NCBI RefSeq assembly: GCF_045689735.1
Contig: NZ_CP142685.1
Location: 1,612,001-1,676,000, forward strand
Source: Halothiobacillus sp045689735
GTDB lineage: Bacteria > Pseudomonadota > Gammaproteobacteria > Halothiobacillales > Halothiobacillaceae
Reading direction: 5' to 3'
DNA length: 64,000 nucleotides
Of this stretch, positions 60,754 through 64,000 are shown in pieces. Below the pieces are notes generated by a model that worked only from the letters and a program-made list of their open reading frames with translations, searched no databases and was not told where the DNA came from. Made by a program: the position numbers and the translations under genes. Each line of letters starts with the position of its first letter. Within the stretch, counting starts at the first letter, position 1.

Positions 60754-61566
60754 ATGCCCGAGCTACCTGAAGTTGAGACCACCCGGCGCGGCATCGAGCC
60801 GCATCTACTGGGGCGGCAACTGACCCGCGTCACAGTTTATGAACCACGCCTGCGCTGGCGTGTGCGGGATGATTTATCCGAGTGGTTAACCCATCGCCCT
60901 ATTCTTGCAGTCGGGCGACGAGCCAAATACCTCTTGCTATCCCTAGACGCTGGCGAACGCCTGCTGATTCATCTCGGCATGTCCGGCAGCCTTCGGCTCG
61001 TCGAGCCCAACACCCCGCGCAAAAAGCATGACCACATCGAGCTTGAGCTCGACCACGGTCACATTCTCCGTTACCACGACCCTCGTCGGTTTGGCGCTTT
61101 TCTGACCGACCACGAACACACGCCGCACGCACGGCTGCAAAACCTCGGCCCAGAACCCCTGTCGGCCGCGTTCGATGCGAATTATCTCTACCAAACCACC
61201 CGCCGCGATCAAGCGATCAAAGTACTGCTCATGAGCAACCCTGTCGTCGTGGGCGTCGGGAATATCTACGCCAATGAAGCACTATTTATGGCCGGCATTC
61301 ACCCCGCCCGCGCCGGAAAATCACTGAATATCGGCGATTGCCTACGCCTGAGTGATGCCATCAAAACCGTTCTGACTCGCGCGATTGAACAAGGTGGCAC
61401 CACACTGCGGGATTTTGTACGGGAAAATGGGCAGCCCGGTTATTTTCAGCAAACGCTGCAAGTGTACGACCGGACGGACGCCCCGTGCCGCCAGTGCCAA
61501 ACCCCCATCGCTCGATTCATTCAGGCGCAGCGCGCCAGTTTCTACTGCCCGGTATGCCAGCACTAA
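60754..61566 (+). CDS. mutM: Formamidopyrimidine-DNA glycosylase
   Basis: A 270-residue bifunctional glycosylase/AP lyase that removes 8-oxoguanine. Catalytic Pro2 and Glu3 lie in MPELPEVET; Lys of LGMSGSLR context and the Asn in VGVGNIYANEALF are present; the C-terminal zinc finger is intact (CRQC and CPVC). The ATG directly precedes the essential Pro2, which fixes the start. It is near rpmB-rpmG as in E. coli. Confidence 0.96.
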   Translation: MPELPEVETTRRGIEPHLLGRQLTRVTVYEPRLRWRVRDDLSEWLTHRPILAVGRRAKYLLLSLDAGERLLIHLGMSGSLRLVEPNTPRKKHDHIELELDHGHILRYHDPRRFGAFLTDHEHTPHARLQNLGPEPLSAAFDANYLYQTTRRDQAIKVLLMSNPVVVGVGNIYANEALFMAGIHPARAGKSLNIGDCLRLSDAIKTVLTRAIEQGGTTLRDFVRENGQPGYFQQTLQVYDRTDAPCRQCQTPIARFIQAQRASFYCPVCQH

Positions 61567-61646
61567 TCAGCTCGCCGCGTGCCTTCAGCCTGCTCGACGC
61601 ACAGAGTGGACTGTAATGCCCCGTGCCCGCGTTGATGCCGAAGGGG

Positions 61647-61674
61647 TTGACATTCCCTCGATTCATGGAATAAT
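61647..61674 (+). promoter_or_regulatory. Sigma-70 promoter of rpsT
   Basis: TTGACA (full consensus), 16 bases, AATAAT, 49 bases upstream of the rpsT start. Confidence 0.65.
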
Positions 61675-61722
61675 CACGCGCCTTAGAAGTTTCATACGCG
61701 ATCCCCCGAAGGAGTTTGATCC

Positions 61723-61992
61723 GTGGCAAATACCGTACAAGCTAAAAAGCGCGTTCGTCAGGCGGAACAAGCCCGTCAACGCAATGTTGCGTTGCGTTCC
61801 CGCGTGCGTACTGAGTACAAAAAAGTCTTGAAAGCCATCGCCACCGGTGATGCGGCTCAAGCCAAAAGCGCGTACCAAGTCGCGCAACCTGTCATCGACA
61901 GCATGGTCAACAAAGGCATCATGCACAAAAACACGGCGGCTCGTCGCAAGTCAACGCTCGTCGCACGAATCAAGGGAATGGCGGCCGCCTGA
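61723..61992 (+). CDS. rpsT: 30S ribosomal protein S20
   Basis: An 89-residue small-subunit protein with the standard N-terminus MANTVQAKKRVRQAEQARQRN and NTAARRKSTLVARIKGM at the end. It begins with GTG at 61723 behind GAAGGAG. In E. coli rpsT starts with UUG and is autoregulated, so a weak start here is in keeping with that. It is monocistronic with its own terminator. Confidence 0.98.
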   Translation: MANTVQAKKRVRQAEQARQRNVALRSRVRTEYKKVLKAIATGDAAQAKSAYQVAQPVIDSMVNKGIMHKNTAARRKSTLVARIKGMAAA

Positions 61993-62017
61993 TCCCAAAC
62001 CACATTGGTTCGATCCT

Positions 62018-62045
62018 GAAAAACCCCCGCTTGCGGGGGTTTTTC
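62018..62045 (+). terminator. Rho-independent terminator after rpsT
   Basis: GAAAAACCCCCGC, loop TT, GCGGGGGTTTTTC: a 13-bp stem with A and T runs, 26 bases after the rpsT stop. Confidence 0.92.
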
Positions 62046-62083
62046 GTATACCGGGTTGCCCAGAAATCTGCCAAGGCAACCGA

Positions 62084-62110
62084 CAAAAAACGCCCCTCAC
62101 GGGGCGTTGG
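62084..62110 (-). terminator. Rho-independent terminator after the rhodanese gene
   Basis: On the minus strand AACGCCCC, loop GTGA, GGGGCGTT followed by TTTTT. It lies about 32 bases downstream of the rhodanese stop. Confidence 0.88.
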
Positions 62111-62141
62111 TTATCCTAAAAAGACTGAACCGGGTACGGGC

Positions 62142-63128
62142 TTATTTCTTCAGTGCCGCCGGATCGTTCATTTTGGCGCCTTCATACATGCTGTACTCCA
62201 GAATGGAACCATCGTACAGACGCGCTTTTTTATCGCCGACGATCTCGTGCGTCACGAACCACAGACCAGAGGCCAAGTGCCCGGTATTGCAGTAGTCAAT
62301 GATTTCTTTACCAGAATTCAAGCCGACCGTTTTCATCATCGACAGATAGCTCTCTTTTGGCAGGAACCGAGCTGAAGAACCATCTGCCGTCGTCAACAAA
62401 TCTGGCGGCATGTTTTTCGCGCCAGGCAGATGACCCGACAGTTCATCTTTCTTGGTGAAAACCCCCATGAACTGATTGCTCGGACGAGCATCGGCAAATT
62501 CCACATTGCCATGCTCTACGGCATGCTTGACCTGCTCATAGGTTGCCAAGATGTTTTTGCGCTCTGCGGTGGCAACCCAGTTGCCCGGGGCAACGGCCGG
62601 GTTATCCGTCGCAGCCGGCATACCATCTGCCAACCACTGTGCCATCCCACCATTCAAAATGGCCATATTGTCTTGGCCGTAGAATTTGAACTGCCAATAC
62701 AAACGAGTCGCTTCATCCACATCCGGCGTCGACAAACCTTTCGGTACGATAATGATCGGTTCGCCTTTATTGATACCCCAAGCTTGAGCGAGTTTTTCAA
62801 ACTCTTCCTTGGTGGGAATCATCCCTTTGACTTTCTTGCCGTTTTCATCGCGCGTGACGCGAATCTTTTCGAAATCCACGAATGAGGCACCCGGAACATG
62901 GCCGCTCACCGTCGTAGCAACCTGCTTGCCATTGACATCCTTATAATTCGGCGCGGTGGTGAAGCTCGCCATTGGGCCACTAATTTGCAGCACTTTGACA
63001 TCCTTCAAATGCGCATTGAGCCACGCGGGATCCACCAAGGGACCTGGAACATCCAGTGCATAGGCACTGTGCATACCGAGCGCTGCTGCTGCCAGCACCG
63101 GAACAAACACAAACTTCGTCATCTTCAT
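62142..63128 (-). CDS. Exported rhodanese-family sulfurtransferase
   Basis: A 328-residue protein with an N-terminal signal peptide (MKMTKFVFVPVLAAAALGMHSAYA) and two rhodanese modules: an N-terminal one (about 30-165) and a catalytic C-terminal one (about 185-320) with the active-site Cys in EIIDYCNTGHLASGLW and the DARPSNQF motif. It probably transfers sulfane sulfur in the periplasm, for instance from thiosulfate; the acceptor is unknown. The start at 63128 has AAGGAG at 9 bases; other ATGs at 63134 and 63122 are possible. It ends in a strong terminator. Confidence 0.9.
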   Translation of the reverse strand: MKMTKFVFVPVLAAAALGMHSAYALDVPGPLVDPAWLNAHLKDVKVLQISGPMASFTTAPNYKDVNGKQVATTVSGHVPGASFVDFEKIRVTRDENGKKVKGMIPTKEEFEKLAQAWGINKGEPIIIVPKGLSTPDVDEATRLYWQFKFYGQDNMAILNGGMAQWLADGMPAATDNPAVAPGNWVATAERKNILATYEQVKHAVEHGNVEFADARPSNQFMGVFTKKDELSGHLPGAKNMPPDLLTTADGSSARFLPKESYLSMMKTVGLNSGKEIIDYCNTGHLASGLWFVTHEIVGDKKARLYDGSILEYSMYEGAKMNDPAALKK

Positions 63129-63259
63129 GCGCATCAACTCCTTCTTTTACGAACACACTAGCAAGCAGCAACGCTCACCGACCAAAAACGCCACAGTCCT
63201 AGACAATCAAGCCACCGAGATCAGACCACGATCCCCGACAGCAACCCAGCATAAGTTTT

Positions 63260-64000
63260 TTATGCTGAATAACGCCGAATACCCTCTTGCTGTATCTGCA
63301 CCAACACGGCAAACAGGTCGACCGGTGTCTCGGTGATCACATGCAAATCCCGATTTTCTGCCACGGCCGAAATCCCGCCAGCAAACTCTGCCACCACTTG
63401 ATCCCGCGCGCGTAACAACGAATCAATGTAAGGGGACAGCACCTGCGTCAATGCCATCAACCAGCGCACAACCAACCAAGAGGGACGAGCCCGATCGATC
63501 ACAAACTCGTCGCGATAAACCGAAATCAGATGCTCTGCCGAACACCAAGTCTCATCGGTCACCCAGCGATTCGTCGTAAACAAGCTGCGCAATCGTCCAT
63601 CTGCCGCCATGGAGCACGCCACCACATGGCTAAAACCCTCGCCAGATGGGGCACGGATAAACAGATGTAAATGCCCATGCTCATCCTCTGGTCGTTCACC
63701 CGCTTCATGGGCGTGGTAGTAAAACATCGCCCCTGTTTCAGAATCCTGCGAATCATCTGCGGGGTAGTGCTGCCATCGATCGATTGCCACCGAGGGCACA
63801 TCACGCAACAACTCTGTGAGCACCGTCTGGCGATCTCGCTGCAGCGCACGGTGGATCGCCAACAATTCATCCGCCGCCTCAAGGATTAGCTCAAACCGCT
63901 CATCGGAAAACGACGAAAAATCCAGCGAATGGCACGGTGCGGCACGACTCAACACCTCATCTTGAAGGATCGGCATTTTGTGCCCGCTACCGTGAAGCAC
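63260..64000 (-). CDS. Unrecognised protein, start unresolved at the window edge
   Basis: The frame is open to the right edge, so the gene may continue outside; an ATG at 63976 (MPILQDEVLSRAAPCHSLD) is a possible start, giving 238 residues, but no clear ribosome site precedes it. No family was recognised. Visible features are a HAHEAGERPEDEHGHLHLFIR segment rich in His and acidic residues (perhaps metal-binding), FTTNRWVTDETWCSA, and a helical C-terminus. The codon usage looks like that of the neighbouring genes. Confidence 0.72.
   Translation of the reverse strand: MLHGSGHKMPILQDEVLSRAAPCHSLDFSSFSDERFELILEAADELLAIHRALQRDRQTVLTELLRDVPSVAIDRWQHYPADDSQDSETGAMFYYHAHEAGERPEDEHGHLHLFIRAPSGEGFSHVVACSMAADGRLRSLFTTNRWVTDETWCSAEHLISVYRDEFVIDRARPSWLVVRWLMALTQVLSPYIDSLLRARDQVVAEFAGGISAVAENRDLHVITETPVDLFAVLVQIQQEGIRRYSA

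Overview
The window is about 64 kb of GC-rich, gene-dense chromosome from a flagellated gammaproteobacterium. Gene pairs such as dusB-fis and gcvR-bcp are typical of Gammaproteobacteria. A CysL/CbbR-type LysR regulator and an exported rhodanese would fit a sulfur-oxidising autotroph of the Halothiobacillus type; that placement is inference from gene content only. I saw no rRNA, tRNA, CRISPR array, insertion sequence or prophage. Most genes are tightly packed, often with 4-base ATGA overlaps.

Left part (1-26 kb): the 3' part of dxs, queD and folE2 (first steps of queuosine synthesis), then a membrane GGDEF-EAL protein, tatD (minus), a motA-motB-HIT operon, a second GGDEF-EAL protein, polA (minus), a LOG-family gene, a coupled thrB-dusB-fis operon, tcdA with a small membrane protein (minus), a third GGDEF-EAL protein carrying an internal globin-like sensor, cca, and a DUF2339 membrane protein (minus). 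Three dual-domain cyclic-di-GMP proteins lie within 20 kb, one on each side of the flagellar motor genes.

Middle part (26-38.5 kb): a minus-strand yejA / Cys-rich lipoprotein / yejB / yejE peptide-import operon without yejF, then fabI, a PIN-PhoH ATPase, gcvR-like and bcp genes, a DUF302 lipoprotein, a LysR regulator with a palindrome in its promoter region, a DUF4124 protein and proS.

Flagellar glycosylation and filament region (38.5-54 kb): seven overlapping minus-strand genes, legB-legC-legG-legI-neuD/legH-ptmE-legF, make up what looks like a complete GDP-sugar route to CMP-legionaminic acid. Divergent from them is a Maf-family (DUF115) flagellin glycosyltransferase with a TPR-like tail. 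Beyond it lie fliT-like, fliS, fliD, flaG and three tandem flagellin genes, all minus strand. The flagellins share almost identical ends and differ in a central stretch of about 50 codons; an 861-bp segment is repeated at a 1004-bp period. Sigma-28-type promoters precede each flagellin gene and fliS. Together these genes would make, glycosylate, cap and chaperone the filament.

Right part (54-64 kb): an alpha-glucan phosphorylase, a 250-bp non-coding block packed with inverted repeats, a small membrane protein, trpS-nnrD-tsaE (minus), rpmB-rpmG, mutM, rpsT, an exported rhodanese (minus) and an unrecognised protein running to the right edge.
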